NCBI GenBank assembly: GCA_023386635.1
Contig: JAEWJH010000137.1
Coordinates: 1 to 19,889, forward strand
DNA length: 19,889 bases
Direction: 5' to 3'
Source of the DNA: Pseudomonadota bacterium
Lineage (GTDB): Bacteria > Pseudomonadota > Alphaproteobacteria > Rhizobiales > Xanthobacteraceae
Below, in pieces: positions 1 through 7,034 of the stretch. Position numbers and translations under genes: made by a program. Within the stretch, counting starts at the first letter, position 1, and every line of letters begins with the position of its first letter. Below the pieces are notes generated by a model. It made no database searches, was not told the DNA's origin, and saw only the letters and a program-made list of their open reading frames with translations.

Positions 1-944
1 GGGGTCGAGAACACGTAACGGGACGCGCCCTCGGCGTAGTTGATCTGCGCCTGGAAGTAGTCGCCAGCGCCGATCATCGGAGCATTCAGCTTGATGCCCG
101 CGCCGACCGCGTAGCCCCACTTGTCGCCCGGATGACCGCCGGTCGGGCTTGCACCCACGGCAGAGGCTGGGCTCGCATAGTACAGGCCGTTGACCTGATG
201 CATGGCGCCCATCACCTGGGCAGAGCCCCAGGCCTGGTCGATGCGGAGGTTGGCAACGACGTCCGGAGTCTGGAGACCACCGTAGCCCGCACCCGAAACG
301 CCCGTCGCCGCGTTGGACGCGCCGATCAGGTTGGTCATGCGACGCTGTTCGGCCGAGATCGTGGCCGAGAAGCCGCCACCGAACTGCGCGGTGTAAGCCG
401 CAACCATCCAGCCCGGATCGCCGGTGTCGGAGGCCGGGAACGCACCCCAGTACGACGTCGCCGGGACGTTGTAGAAGTCGAAGAACGACGCGGCGCGGCC
501 GAACGTGAAGCCGGCCCACTGGATGAACGCGCGGTTGGCGCTGAACGTGTTGGCGGCGGTGTTCAGACCGACGTCGTTCTCGCTCAGACCGATAGCCATG
601 TACGAACGAACGGTGCCGTAAGCCGTCTGGCTGCGGGCGTCGACCGTGATGTAACCGCGAGCGCGCATCACGCTGTTGTTGGTCGCACGGTTGTTCACGT
701 TGCCGTTGAACGGACCCCAGGCGAACGAACCGTTCGAGCCCCAGCCGTATTCAAAGCGGGTCCAACCGCCGACCTTCAAGCAGATATCCGTGCCCGGGAT
801 GTAGTAGAAACCCGCGCCATACAGAGAGCAAATCTTCACGTACTGGACCGGTTTGGCCTTAACGGGAAGATCGGCTGCCTGCGCCGAGGCGATCGCAACG
901 AGACCCGCTGCGCTGCCGAGGAGAAGGCTTTTCACCATCTTCAT
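1..944 (-). CDS. Outer-membrane porin (Porin_2 type), 5' part only
   Basis: A passive diffusion channel of the outer membrane, of the porin family typical of Rhizobiales. The start ATG at 944 has GGAGG at 951-955, six bases upstream; an in-frame ATG at 938 is too far from it. A signal peptide of about 23 residues ends in AQA before ADLPVKAKP. A short Cys-containing segment (CSLYGAGFYYIPGTDIC) and KVGGWTRFEYGWG then open the barrel; this N-terminus is characteristic of the Porin_2 family. Alternating aromatic/polar strands and Gly/Asn-rich turns follow. About 314 codons are in the window with no stop, so the C-terminal part lies beyond the left edge. It stands alone behind a long upstream region with a small inverted repeat. 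Codon use looks biased, as expected for an abundant protein. Family sure; substrate not known. Confidence 0.93.
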   Translation of the reverse strand, partial: MKMVKSLLLGSAAGLVAIASAQAADLPVKAKPVQYVKICSLYGAGFYYIPGTDICLKVGGWTRFEYGWGSNGSFAWGPFNGNVNNRATNNSVMRARGYITVDARSQTAYGTVRSYMAIGLSENDVGLNTAANTFSANRAFIQWAGFTFGRAASFFDFYNVPATSYWGAFPASDTGDPGWMVAAYTAQFGGGFSATISAEQRRMTNLIGASNAATGVSGAGYGGLQTPDVVANLRIDQAWGSAQVMGAMHQVNGLYYASPASAVGASPTGGHPGDKWGYAVGAGIKLNAPMIGAGDYFQAQINYAEGASRYVFST

Positions 945-1522
945 CTTGAACCTCCAAACAGTGTTTATTTTTTGAGGGGTTCCGTTTCCGCTCAGTGCGT
1001 CGCACTGTTTGGCAACTTCCCCGACCCCGCTTTTCGGCATTGCGGACACATCAGGTGATGCTATTCGCAAAGCTGAATTGCGCGACTGGGGACGCCCCCC
1101 TCCGCCGCACGTGCACCTTACCCGTTGCCCCCCTCCAGGCAATGAAGAACAGCCCGTCCCACAGGGCTAAAGGGTGCTTTTCGACCGACTGTTGCTGAAA
1201 AAACACGCAATTTTGTCTCACCCCAGAGCCGATTTCGCCACAGTCCGGTCTGACAAAAACCGATTAATTTCAAGATCTTATACGATTTAAGGCTCGAGCG
1301 TGGCCTGCTGCCGACAGCGGAAAGGTGGCGTTGCGTGCCAACCGGATAAATACACGCATAGGGTGTGATGGCGTTTTAATCGGCTCTTGCCTGACGGGGA
1401 ATCAGAGAATCGTGCCGCGCTTCCCGGCCGCTGCCATTGTTCTTGTGCAGGACCACGGCTACCACCCGCAGCAACAGGCCGATCCGGCCTTCGCCCCCTT
1501 AGTCTCCAGCCCTGACACATCT
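945..1522. other. Intergenic region between divergent porin and methyltransferase genes
   Basis: 578 bases without a convincing gene. Short frames here (995-1198 plus, 1287-1520 minus) have no ribosome-binding site and no recognisable protein. Positions about 1196-1300 form a clearly AT-richer island inside GC-rich DNA, with runs of A and T, and are the likely promoter zone for one or both divergent genes; no clean -35/-10 pair could be fixed by eye. The porin leader holds the inverted repeat at 993-1007. Confidence 0.5.
993..1007. repeat. Perfect inverted repeat in porin leader
   Basis: CAGTGCG-T-CGCACTG, 7 bp arms around one base, 49 bases upstream of the porin start codon. It could be a protein operator or a small hairpin in the porin 5' UTR. 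The tiny loop makes a DNA-binding dyad more likely than an RNA hairpin. No regulator can be named. Confidence 0.35.
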
Positions 1523-3301
1523 ATGAACCGCAAACGACGTCGCGCTACTGAAGAGACCGGAGACGGGACAAACGCCGCCATCGCGGCCGCGGGAGAGTTG
1601 TTCCAGCGCGCGATCGCCCATCACGAGCGCGGCGAACTCGACGACGCGGCCCGCCTCTACAAGCGGATGCTGGGCCTGCTGCCCAAGCATTTCTCCGGCC
1701 GCAGCGGAACGCTCAACAATCTCGCTCAGGTCCGGCTCAACCAGGGGCGGCGCGACGAAGCCTCGCTTCATTTCGCGCAGGCGATCGATGCCGCGCCGGA
1801 ACTTCTCGATAGTCTCGGCGCGGTCATCGAAACCCTGCTCAAGGTGGTCCCGTCGCTCGCCAGCGCCATCGATCGCGTCGAAGCCGCGTGGCCACGTCGG
1901 CCTTTGCTTGATGAACTGTTCGACGGTGAGGCTGAGCCTTATGCGGCGCTGGCCGACGATCCGCTGCTGCTGACCGTCCTGACATCGACCACGCTGCGGC
2001 ATCTTCCGCTGGAGCATGTCTTCACCGCGATCCGCTCCGGGCTGCTGTCGCGCGTGCGCACTGACATCGATACCAACGCCATGGAGAAGACCGCCGGACG
2101 CGAACGCGGCCTCGATCTGTTCGGCGCCCTCGCCCAACAATGCTTCATCAACGAATACGTCTTCTCGCAAACCGAAGAGGAAACGGCCCGCGCCGCTGCG
2201 CTGACGAAAACGGTCGAACAGCGGCTGCGAGATCGTGCACCGGTTCACGCGCTGGAGTTGCTCGTTCTCGCCATGTACGCGCCGCTCCACACGCTGGCCG
2301 GCATCGATGCCATCGTCGACAGACCGTGGCCGAAGGCCGTCCGCGATGTGCTGACACAACAGGTGAGCGAGCCGAAACGCGAACGCGAGTTGCGGGAGAC
2401 GATTCCATCCGCCACCGCGATCGACGACGCCGTGTCGTTGCGGGTGCAGCAGCAATATGAGCAAAACCCTTATCCCCGTTGGGTTCGCGCCGGCGCGGCA
2501 CCGACGCCGACCACCATCGAAGCCTATCTCCAGCGCCGTTTTCCTGGTGCGCCCATGCGGACGCTGGAGGCCGATGGCCCGCTTGATTGTCTCGTCGCCG
2601 GTTGCGGTACCGGCCGCTCCACCATCGAACTCGCGCAGCACTTCACGGACGCGCGGTTTCTCGCCGCCGATCTGAGCAAAGCAAGCCTTGCTTATGCGAA
2701 GCGCAAGACGCCCGCACCGCTCGCGCCGCGGATCGACTTCGTGCAGGCGGATATTCTCAAGCTCGACACCCTCACCCGCACGTTCGACGTGATCAATGCC
2801 AGCGGCGTGCTGCATCACATGGCCGATCCCTTTGCCGCCTGGGAGTTGTTGGCGGGTTTGCTGCGCCCGTCGGGATTCATGCATGTCGGGCTCTACAGCG
2901 AACGCGCGCGCCGCGACATCGTCGCCGCGCGGCAGTTCATCGCCGAGCATGGCTTTGCCGCGACGCCGTCCGGGATCAGGCAGGCGCGCGAAGCGCTGGC
3001 CGCCTCACCGCTTCGCGCGGTGACAAGCTCCGGGGATTTTTACGGCACCAGCGATTGCCGCGACCTGCTGTTTCATGGGCAGGAGCAGCGCATGACCATT
3101 CCGCAGATCAAGGACTTCCTCAACCGCGCGGGGCTCGCCTTTCTCGGCTTCGATCTGCCCCCGCCGGTCGCGGCCGGGATTCGGGAGCGATTTGCCGCGG
3201 CGCGCTGGCCGCTGACCGATCTCGACCGCTGGCACGAGCAGGAACAGATGAACCCGCACCTGTTCATCACCATGTATCAGTTCTGGGTGCAGAAGCGCTG
3301 A
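1523..3301 (+). CDS. TPR-containing class I SAM-dependent methyltransferase
   Basis: A 592-residue, probably cytoplasmic protein. Residues about 20-105 look like TPR units (AGELFQRAIAHHERGELDDAARLYKRM, then LNNLAQVRLNQGRRDEASLHFAQAI). A helical middle region follows. The C-terminal half is a Rossmann methyltransferase: SAM-binding motif VAGCGTG at residues 358-364, acidic D in AADLS, RIDFVQADIL, and a post-motif VLHHMADP at 429-436. I chose ATG 1523 because the 66 codons upstream, from a GTG at 1325, do not resemble protein and the TPR part begins just after 1523; the ribosome-binding site is weak for both. The TPR-methyltransferase arrangement is common in alphaproteobacteria, but the substrate is unknown. 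It stands alone, 95 bases ahead of a tRNA gene. Confidence 0.85.
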   Translation: MNRKRRRATEETGDGTNAAIAAAGELFQRAIAHHERGELDDAARLYKRMLGLLPKHFSGRSGTLNNLAQVRLNQGRRDEASLHFAQAIDAAPELLDSLGAVIETLLKVVPSLASAIDRVEAAWPRRPLLDELFDGEAEPYAALADDPLLLTVLTSTTLRHLPLEHVFTAIRSGLLSRVRTDIDTNAMEKTAGRERGLDLFGALAQQCFINEYVFSQTEEETARAAALTKTVEQRLRDRAPVHALELLVLAMYAPLHTLAGIDAIVDRPWPKAVRDVLTQQVSEPKRERELRETIPSATAIDDAVSLRVQQQYEQNPYPRWVRAGAAPTPTTIEAYLQRRFPGAPMRTLEADGPLDCLVAGCGTGRSTIELAQHFTDARFLAADLSKASLAYAKRKTPAPLAPRIDFVQADILKLDTLTRTFDVINASGVLHHMADPFAAWELLAGLLRPSGFMHVGLYSERARRDIVAARQFIAEHGFAATPSGIRQAREALAASPLRAVTSSGDFYGTSDCRDLLFHGQEQRMTIPQIKDFLNRAGLAFLGFDLPPPVAAGIRERFAAARWPLTDLDRWHEQEQMNPHLFITMYQFWVQKR

Positions 3302-3346
3302 ACGCGGCAGCGCCATGGACCACCGGGGCACTATCCGCAATTTCTG

Positions 3347-3371
3347 GTCCGGCTTTCTTGCCAGGCCGGAC
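3347..3371. repeat. Inverted repeat after methyltransferase gene
   Basis: GTCCGGC / GCCGGAC, 7 bp arms with an 11-base loop, 46 bases after the methyltransferase stop. There is no following T run, so it is only a weak terminator candidate. It overlaps the proposed -35 box of the tRNA-Ser gene. Confidence 0.3.
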
Positions 3372-3386
3372 GGCTTGGGGCATATG
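3358..3386 (+). promoter_or_regulatory. Candidate promoter of tRNA-Ser
   Basis: TTGCCA (3358-3363), five of six matches to the housekeeping -35, then a 17-base spacer and CATATG (3381-3386), a poor -10. The -10 ends ten bases before the mature tRNA, so transcription would start almost at the tRNA 5' end. Read by eye only. Confidence 0.4.
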
Positions 3387-3396
3387 CTCGCGGCAA

Positions 3397-3490
3397 GGAA
3401 ACGTGGCCGAGTGGCTGAAGGCGGCGGTTTGCTAAACCGTTATACGCTTGTAAAGGCGTATCGAGGGTTCGAATCCCTCCGTTTCCGCCA
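3397..3490 (+). tRNA. tRNA-Ser (anticodon GCT)
   Basis: A class II tRNA. The acceptor stem GGAAACG pairs with CGTTTCC, followed by discriminator G and an encoded CCA (3488-3490). The D arm contains TGGCCGAGTGG. The anticodon arm GCGGT/ACCGT has the seven-base loop TTGCTAA, giving anticodon GCT, which reads AGC and AGU. A long variable arm (ACGCTT...AGGCGT region) and the T arm GAGGG-TTCGAAT-CCCTC follow. The long variable arm is the serine identity element. No integrase or duplicated 3' end is seen nearby, so there is no sign that it has served as an integration site. Confidence 0.97.
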
Positions 3491-3544
3491 CCTTTGCGCA
3501 AATCTCCCGGCCGCTCACGCCAGTTGACCCTTCGGCGAACCGCC

Positions 3545-3895
3545 TCAGGCTGCCAAGGCCGTCAGGGCCACCGGCATCATCGTCACTACCGGATTTTGCA
3601 CGGCCGGATTCTGCCGCAGCCAGTCGCGCGCGGCGCGTTGCGCCCGCCCGATCTGCTCGTCCGACATCTGCTCGGCGACCTCACGCCGGGCCTGGGCTGC
3701 CTCAACATGGCCGCGCGCGGCGGCGATGTTGAACCACTGATGCGCGGCGACGAGATCGACCGCGGTGTCGCGGCCGCCCGCGTGCATCATGCCGAGCGCA
3801 AAGAATGCTTCCGCCTGCGCCGGCGCTCCGCAAAGTCCACTCTCCGTCATTTCCATGCGAGCCATAATCGCCTCCATGTCCCGCCGCGTCCCCAT
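3545..3895 (-). CDS. Small Sel1-repeat-like protein
   Basis: 116 residues. The core AEAFFALGMMHAGGRDTAVDLVAAHQWFNIAAARGHVEAAQARREVAEQM matches the Sel1-like repeat pattern (LG.MY..G.GV..D...A..WF..AA..G...A), though only about one full repeat is present. The C-terminal part (MSDEQIGRAQRAARDWL) is helical. No signal peptide is seen, so it is probably cytoplasmic. Sel1 repeats bind protein partners; none can be named here. The start at 3895 (AGGGA about ten bases upstream) is uncertain, because in-frame ATGs at 3877, 3865 and 3859 are possible. It is transcribed towards the tRNA. The frame also keeps Sel1-like hydrophobic spacing, which the overlapping frames do not. Confidence 0.78.
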   Translation of the reverse strand: MGTRRDMEAIMARMEMTESGLCGAPAQAEAFFALGMMHAGGRDTAVDLVAAHQWFNIAAARGHVEAAQARREVAEQMSDEQIGRAQRAARDWLRQNPAVQNPVVTMMPVALTALAA

Positions 3896-4264
3896 GCGGC
3901 TTATCCCTGTTGTCCGGCCGTTGCCGGCCCTGTTTGACCCGGGCGATGCTGGGCAAAAAATTTGAATGGCAGTTTAAACGATGCGATGAACAAAGCGTCA
4001 AAAAACCCTCGCCCGTTTTTGGCGAAACACGCAAAAATGCCAGATTTTCAAGGTTTCTTTGTCTCATCAAGCGTTTGCTAACGCTCGAAGTTCAGGCCGC
4101 GCTAACGATATCTGGAACACCGCGCGGTGGCGTGGCATTACATCGAGGATGCCCGCGGCGGCTCTTTCTCCCGTCTCGGCGGGAACTTGCACCCCACCCG
4201 GCATCCTCAGCAATATTGGACGCGGAACACGATTCCTGAACGAAGAAGTGCGGAAGAGGAACCA
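3896..4264. other. Intergenic region between Sel1-like and DUF2147 genes
   Basis: 369 bases between divergently read genes, with no supportable coding frame. The middle (about 3955-4080) is AT-richer, with A and T runs, and probably holds both promoters. GCTAACG is repeated directly at 4077-4083 and 4101-4107, 24 bases apart. The octamer GTTTAAAC lies at 3972-3979. No confident promoter boxes or riboswitch were seen. Confidence 0.4.
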
Positions 4265-4717
4265 ATGACGATATCGAAAATCGCGAGCGTCTTTGCCGTC
4301 GCTGGCCTGATTGTCAGCGCGAGCCCCGTGCTGGCTCAGTCCGCAGCCCCGTCCGGCAAGCTTGCCGGAACATGGGTGTCCGCCGACGGCGGCGCGCGCG
4401 TGAAGATCGCGCCATGCGGTGGCGGTGTCTGTGGCAACATCGTCTGGCTGCGCGAACCGATCGACAAGGCCACGGGCCGGCCGAAAACCGACAAGCACAA
4501 TCCCGATGAAGCGCGCCGCAAGCGGCCGATGCTCGGGCTGCAGGTCATTTCCGGTATGCGCCCGGAGAGCGACAATCGCTATGCCGGCCAGATCTACAAC
4601 GCCGACGACGGCAAGACCTACCGCAGCAAGCTGACGCTGCTGTCCCCGACCAAGGCCAAGGTGGAAGGCTGTGTGCTGGTGTTCTGCAAAGGCGAGACCT
4701 GGACGCGCGCCGACTGA
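4265..4717 (+). CDS. Secreted DUF2147 family protein
   Basis: 150 residues. The start ATG at 4265 is preceded by GGAAGAGGA. A signal peptide (hydrophobic IASVFAVAGLIVSASPVLAQ, cleavage after about residue 23) predicts a periplasmic protein. The mature part follows the DUF2147 pattern: GTWVSADGGARVKIAPCGGGVCGNIVWL, then a polar Lys/Arg-rich linker, then YNADDGKTYRSKLTLLSPTKAKVEGCVLVFCKGETWTR. The four cysteines (CGGGVC and GCVLVFC) could form disulfides. The length is normal for the family. No biochemical function is established for DUF2147; the beta-rich fold is thought to resemble a lipocalin-like barrel. It ends at a strong terminator shared with the GST gene. Confidence 0.9.
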   Translation: MTISKIASVFAVAGLIVSASPVLAQSAAPSGKLAGTWVSADGGARVKIAPCGGGVCGNIVWLREPIDKATGRPKTDKHNPDEARRKRPMLGLQVISGMRPESDNRYAGQIYNADDGKTYRSKLTLLSPTKAKVEGCVLVFCKGETWTRAD

Positions 4718-4745
4718 CGTCGCGTCGGCTGATTGTGTCGATAAA

Positions 4746-4773
4746 AAACGGCCGTGGCACCCCACGGCCGTTT
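4746..4773. terminator. Bidirectional intrinsic terminator (DUF2147 / GST)
   Basis: A perfect 12-bp stem AAACGGCCGTGG / CCACGGCCGTTT with the four-base loop CACC. The left side carries an A run (4743-4748) and the right side TTTCCTT. It can therefore terminate both the plus-strand DUF2147 transcript and the minus-strand GST transcript, whose stop codons flank it at 4717 and 4801. Confidence 0.85.
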
Positions 4774-4800
4774 CCTTATCCCGCGCCTTGATGCGTCGCT

Positions 4801-5685
4801 TTAGGCGCGTGCTTTCTGCCTGAACAGAATTGCCTGCACGGCAGGATCGCGCATATCGACCTTGGAGGCTTCCTCGACGCGGAGCTTGAGACCCCGGCTC
4901 GCCGCGGGACGCGCCATGATCGTTGCCAACCACCGCTTCACATGCGGGAATTGCTCGACGTCCTGGCCCTGCCGCTCCCAATATTTCGCCCAGCCGACAC
5001 ACGCCATGTCCGCGATGGAATAGTCGCCGGCGAGGAAATCGCGGTCCGCGAGCCGCTTGTTCATCACGCCGTAGAGCCGGTTGCACTCGTTGGTGTAACG
5101 CTCGATCGCGTAGGGAATCTGCTCCGGCGCGTAGTGTCGGAAGTGGTGCGTCTGCCCCGCCATCGGCCCGAGCCCGCCCATCTGCCAGAACAGCCATTGT
5201 TCGACCTCCACGCGACGGCGCTCGTCGCGCGGATAGAACTTCCCGGTCTTGCGGCCGAGATATTGCAGGATCGCACCGGACTCGAACACCGAGATGGGCT
5301 TGCCGCCCGGACCATCCGGATCGACGATTGCCGGCATCCGGTTGTTCGGCGAGATCGCCAGAAATTCCGGCTTGAACTGATCGCCGGCCGATATGTTCAC
5401 CGGGATCATGCGGTACGGCAGGCCGCACTCCTCCAGCATGATCGACACCTTCCAACCGTTCGGCGTCGGCCAGTAGTAGAGGTCGATCGGCTTTGCCGCC
5501 CGGCGTCGCGATGCCGGCTTCGCTGCGCGCTTGACCGGCGTTTTGGCTTTCGCCGTCGGACCGCCTGCCCGTTTCGCCGGCCGCGCCTTCGCGACGGACG
5601 TCTTGGCGGCAGACATCTTGGGGGCGGGCGTCTTGGCAGACTTGCTGGATGTCCGGGTTGAGGTTTTCCGAGACCGGCGTGCCAT
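4801..5685 (-). CDS. Glutathione S-transferase, YghU/YfcG type, with basic N-terminal tail
   Basis: 294 residues. Residues 67 onward are a GST: thioredoxin-fold start IDLYYWPTPNGWKVSIMLEECGLPY (the TPN motif, N76, typical of the YfcG/YghU group that reduces disulfides with glutathione), cis-Pro region NNRMPAIVD, FESGAILQYL for glutathione binding, and a helical C-terminal domain with QWLFWQMGGLGPMAGQ and GDYSIADMA. The first 66 residues are an unusual tail of Lys, Arg, Ala, Pro, Ser and Thr, with 22 basic and no acidic residues, like histone H1 tails. The start at 5685 is supported by GGAG eight bases upstream; a shorter start at the GST domain has no ATG. Upstream codons from 5835 look non-coding. 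Substrate unknown; probably cytoplasmic, perhaps nucleic-acid associated through the tail (inference). Confidence 0.9.
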   Translation of the reverse strand: MARRSRKTSTRTSSKSAKTPAPKMSAAKTSVAKARPAKRAGGPTAKAKTPVKRAAKPASRRRAAKPIDLYYWPTPNGWKVSIMLEECGLPYRMIPVNISAGDQFKPEFLAISPNNRMPAIVDPDGPGGKPISVFESGAILQYLGRKTGKFYPRDERRRVEVEQWLFWQMGGLGPMAGQTHHFRHYAPEQIPYAIERYTNECNRLYGVMNKRLADRDFLAGDYSIADMACVGWAKYWERQGQDVEQFPHVKRWLATIMARPAASRGLKLRVEEASKVDMRDPAVQAILFRQKARA

Positions 5686-5912
5686 CGATCGTGCTCCTAT
5701 CGCCGATGCGGACGACCGGCCTTCTTCGAATTTAGGCCGCCTGCCATCCGATGCAACGGCGCGACCGGCATCCAGTGGACGGACGAAGCGGCAGAGGACT
5801 ATCGTAGCGGGATCGGAGCCGGCCGCGCGGCGCAACGAAGCGGCGACGACCGGCCGCCGTCACCCCATGACATCCCATTGCGGACGTCATCACGAGACCT
5901 TTGGAGGCTTTG

Positions 5913-6197
5913 ATGCTGAAAGTGGTTGCCGCGGCACTCACGGGTGCCGCTCTCGTCCTTCTGCCCGTCGTCGCCACGGCTCAGACGGCCGCGCCGGCTG
6001 CAAAGCCGGCAGCGACCAAACAGGAGAAGGCGGCGAAGCCGGCCCGCGCCGTGTCGCCCGGTCAGGCGGCGATGCGCGAGCGGCAGAAGAAGTGCGGCGC
6101 CGAATGGCGCGACGCCAAGGCTGCCGGCAAGGTGCAGAAAGGCCAAACCTGGCCGAAGTTCTGGAGCGCCTGCAACAAGCGCCTGAAGGGCGCCTGA
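5913..6197 (+). CDS. Small secreted PsiF-like protein
   Basis: 94 residues. ATG 5913 has GGAGG at 5903-5907, five bases upstream, which rules out the TTG at 5901. The signal peptide (LKVVAAALTGAALVLLPVVATAQ) is cleaved near residue 23. An Ala/Lys/Pro linker (about residues 24-50) leads to a conserved-looking C-terminal block MRERQKKCGAEWRDAKAAGKV...WPKFWSACNKRLKG with two cysteines (C61, C87). The spacing resembles PsiF repeats, in which two cysteines flank a Lys-rich helix. Function unknown; periplasmic by its signal. It is followed by a very strong hairpin. Confidence 0.8.
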   Translation: MLKVVAAALTGAALVLLPVVATAQTAAPAAKPAATKQEKAAKPARAVSPGQAAMRERQKKCGAEWRDAKAAGKVQKGQTWPKFWSACNKRLKGA

Positions 6198-6242
6198 TCC
6201 AGACTGCCCGCACGCGCCGCGTATAACCGCCCCGTAAAAGCA

Positions 6243-6285
6243 GAGAGGGCGTCGGTGAGCCCTAGGGTCTCGCCGACGCCCTCTC
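6243..6285. terminator. Strong stem-loop after PsiF-like gene
   Basis: A 13-bp perfect stem (6243-6255 with 6273-6285, GAGAGGGCGTCGG against its complement). It extends inward by a G-T pair and three more pairs to a small loop around CCTAGGG. It lies 45 bases after the PsiF-like stop. There is no T run on the plus strand, so classic intrinsic termination is doubtful. It may protect the mRNA 3' end or stop transcripts of the convergent gene ending at 6400. Confidence 0.5.
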
Positions 6286-6399
6286 CGTCTCCAGACCCGG
6301 TGCACCTGCACAACCGCTTAAGCGATCAGCCTCGGCGCAACTCGGTATTGGGACGCAACCATCGACACTCAAGCCGACGGTCGTGCAGAAAACACAAAA

Positions 6400-6477
6400 C
6401 TACTTCTTGGCCTTACGGCGCTTCGCAGTCTTCTTCTTCGCGGTCTTCTTGGCCTTAGCCTTCTTACGTTTCGCCAT
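6400..6477 (-). CDS. 25-residue Lys/Ala-rich basic protein
   Basis: A micro-ORF with a near-perfect ribosome-binding site, AGGAGGG at 6484-6490, six bases from ATG 6477, ending at TAG 6400-6402. The product has 16 Lys/Arg in 25 residues, no acidic residue, and otherwise only Ala and Thr besides the initiator Met (MAKRKKAKAKK... to ...KRRKAKK). The composition is that of histone H1-like tails, AlgP-like repeats or a nucleoid-binding peptide. It would bind nucleic acid by charge; this is inference, not homology. It converges with the PsiF-like gene and lies downstream of an unusual AT-tract-rich non-coding stretch. The strong Shine-Dalgarno argues for real translation, but codon evidence is too short to prove it. 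Confidence 0.68.
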   Translation of the reverse strand: MAKRKKAKAKKTAKKKTAKRRKAKK

Positions 6478-6748
6478 GTGCTGCCCTCCTAGCATAGTGG
6501 GTTGGCGGTAACTTCAGTGCGGTCGGGGATCGACGCGCACTACAATGGGATTACACCAGAGCGGAGCAAAAATCAGCGACTTCGCTTAACAACACGTATA
6601 CGCGCTCTTCTCGTCACCATCGCGCGACGTGTTTTTCGATTTCAAAGCGCGCACACGGCGCATCACGGAGCAATCGATCGCGTTTTCATCGCATCGCATC
6701 GCCGAATGAAAAAAAGCAGCGTCGCACAATGCTTATTTGCAACACGAT

Positions 6749-6767
6749 CACGACAATCCACGACAAT
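6749..6767. repeat. Helically phased direct repeat CACGACAAT
   Basis: Two copies of CACGACAAT at 6749-6757 and 6759-6767, period 10 bases, so both copies face the same side of the DNA helix. This is a possible regulator site upstream of the 25-residue basic protein gene. It may also be chance. Confidence 0.25.
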
Positions 6768-7001
6768 ATTTTTTCGCGGGCTCGACACTTTTTTGGCTTG
6801 CAGCGCGCGTCGACGACGCTCGCGCGCGTAACGATCAGCCTGTTGAAAATTTTTTCTGAAAACTTGCCGCGCGATGCTTGGAGGCGACCGGAATCGATCA
6901 AAACGGTGCGAATCGGTACAAACTGATTCGCGTCACGTACCGCACGACACGCGCGTCGACAGGGCGAAGTTGACGGGCAAGACGCCCGCGCGACGCGGCA
7001 G

Positions 7002-7025
7002 GAGACGACGCGCGCGCGTCGTCTC
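7002..7025. repeat. Perfect 24-bp palindrome next to gatB stop
   Basis: Every base from 7002 (GAGACGACGCGC) pairs with its mirror to 7025, with no spacer. It lies nine bases beyond the gatB stop codon. As RNA it would form a GC-rich hairpin (minus a few loop bases) that could end or protect the gatB transcript, but no T run follows on the minus strand. As DNA it could be a dyad operator or extrude a cruciform. Confidence 0.5.
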
Positions 7026-7034
7026 GGCGTCGTG

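Larger units (their letters stand above)
6478..7034. other. Long non-coding stretch of unusual composition
   Basis: About 550 bases with no supportable gene. Frames here (for example 6502-6831 plus, 6686-6901 minus) lack ribosome-binding sites and family signals. The sequence mixes A/T runs of six to seven bases (6712-6718, about 6769-6775, 6790-6795, 6848-6855) with very CpG-rich words (GCGCGC, CGTCGACGACG), unlike the smooth GC-rich coding DNA around it. It holds three tandem CATCG units (6687-6701) and a direct repeat CACGACAAT with a 10-base period (6749-6767). A 24-bp palindrome closes it. It should carry the promoter of the 25-residue protein; a TATGCT (minus strand, 6493-6498) lies just before its Shine-Dalgarno. 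Confidence 0.5.

Noticed and set aside
132..1058. Long plus-strand frame (308 codons) over the porin
   Set aside because: It is antisense to a porin with signal peptide and ribosome-binding site; Arg/Ala-rich with no family signal, as expected for a shadow frame in GC-rich DNA.
1499..2950. 483-codon minus-strand frame over the methyltransferase
   Set aside because: The opposite strand carries clear TPR and SAM motifs; this frame has none.
3397..3490. tRNA-Ser as an integration site for a mobile element
   Set aside because: No integrase, no repeated tRNA 3' end downstream and no composition shift on the far side within the window.
5686..5835. Upstream extension of the GST by 50 codons
   Set aside because: The sequence is not protein-like and the GGAG ribosome-binding site points to ATG 5685.
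6686..6901. 71-codon minus-strand frame in the non-coding stretch
   Set aside because: No Shine-Dalgarno, irregular composition with Cys and Phe runs produced by the T tracts, no family resemblance.
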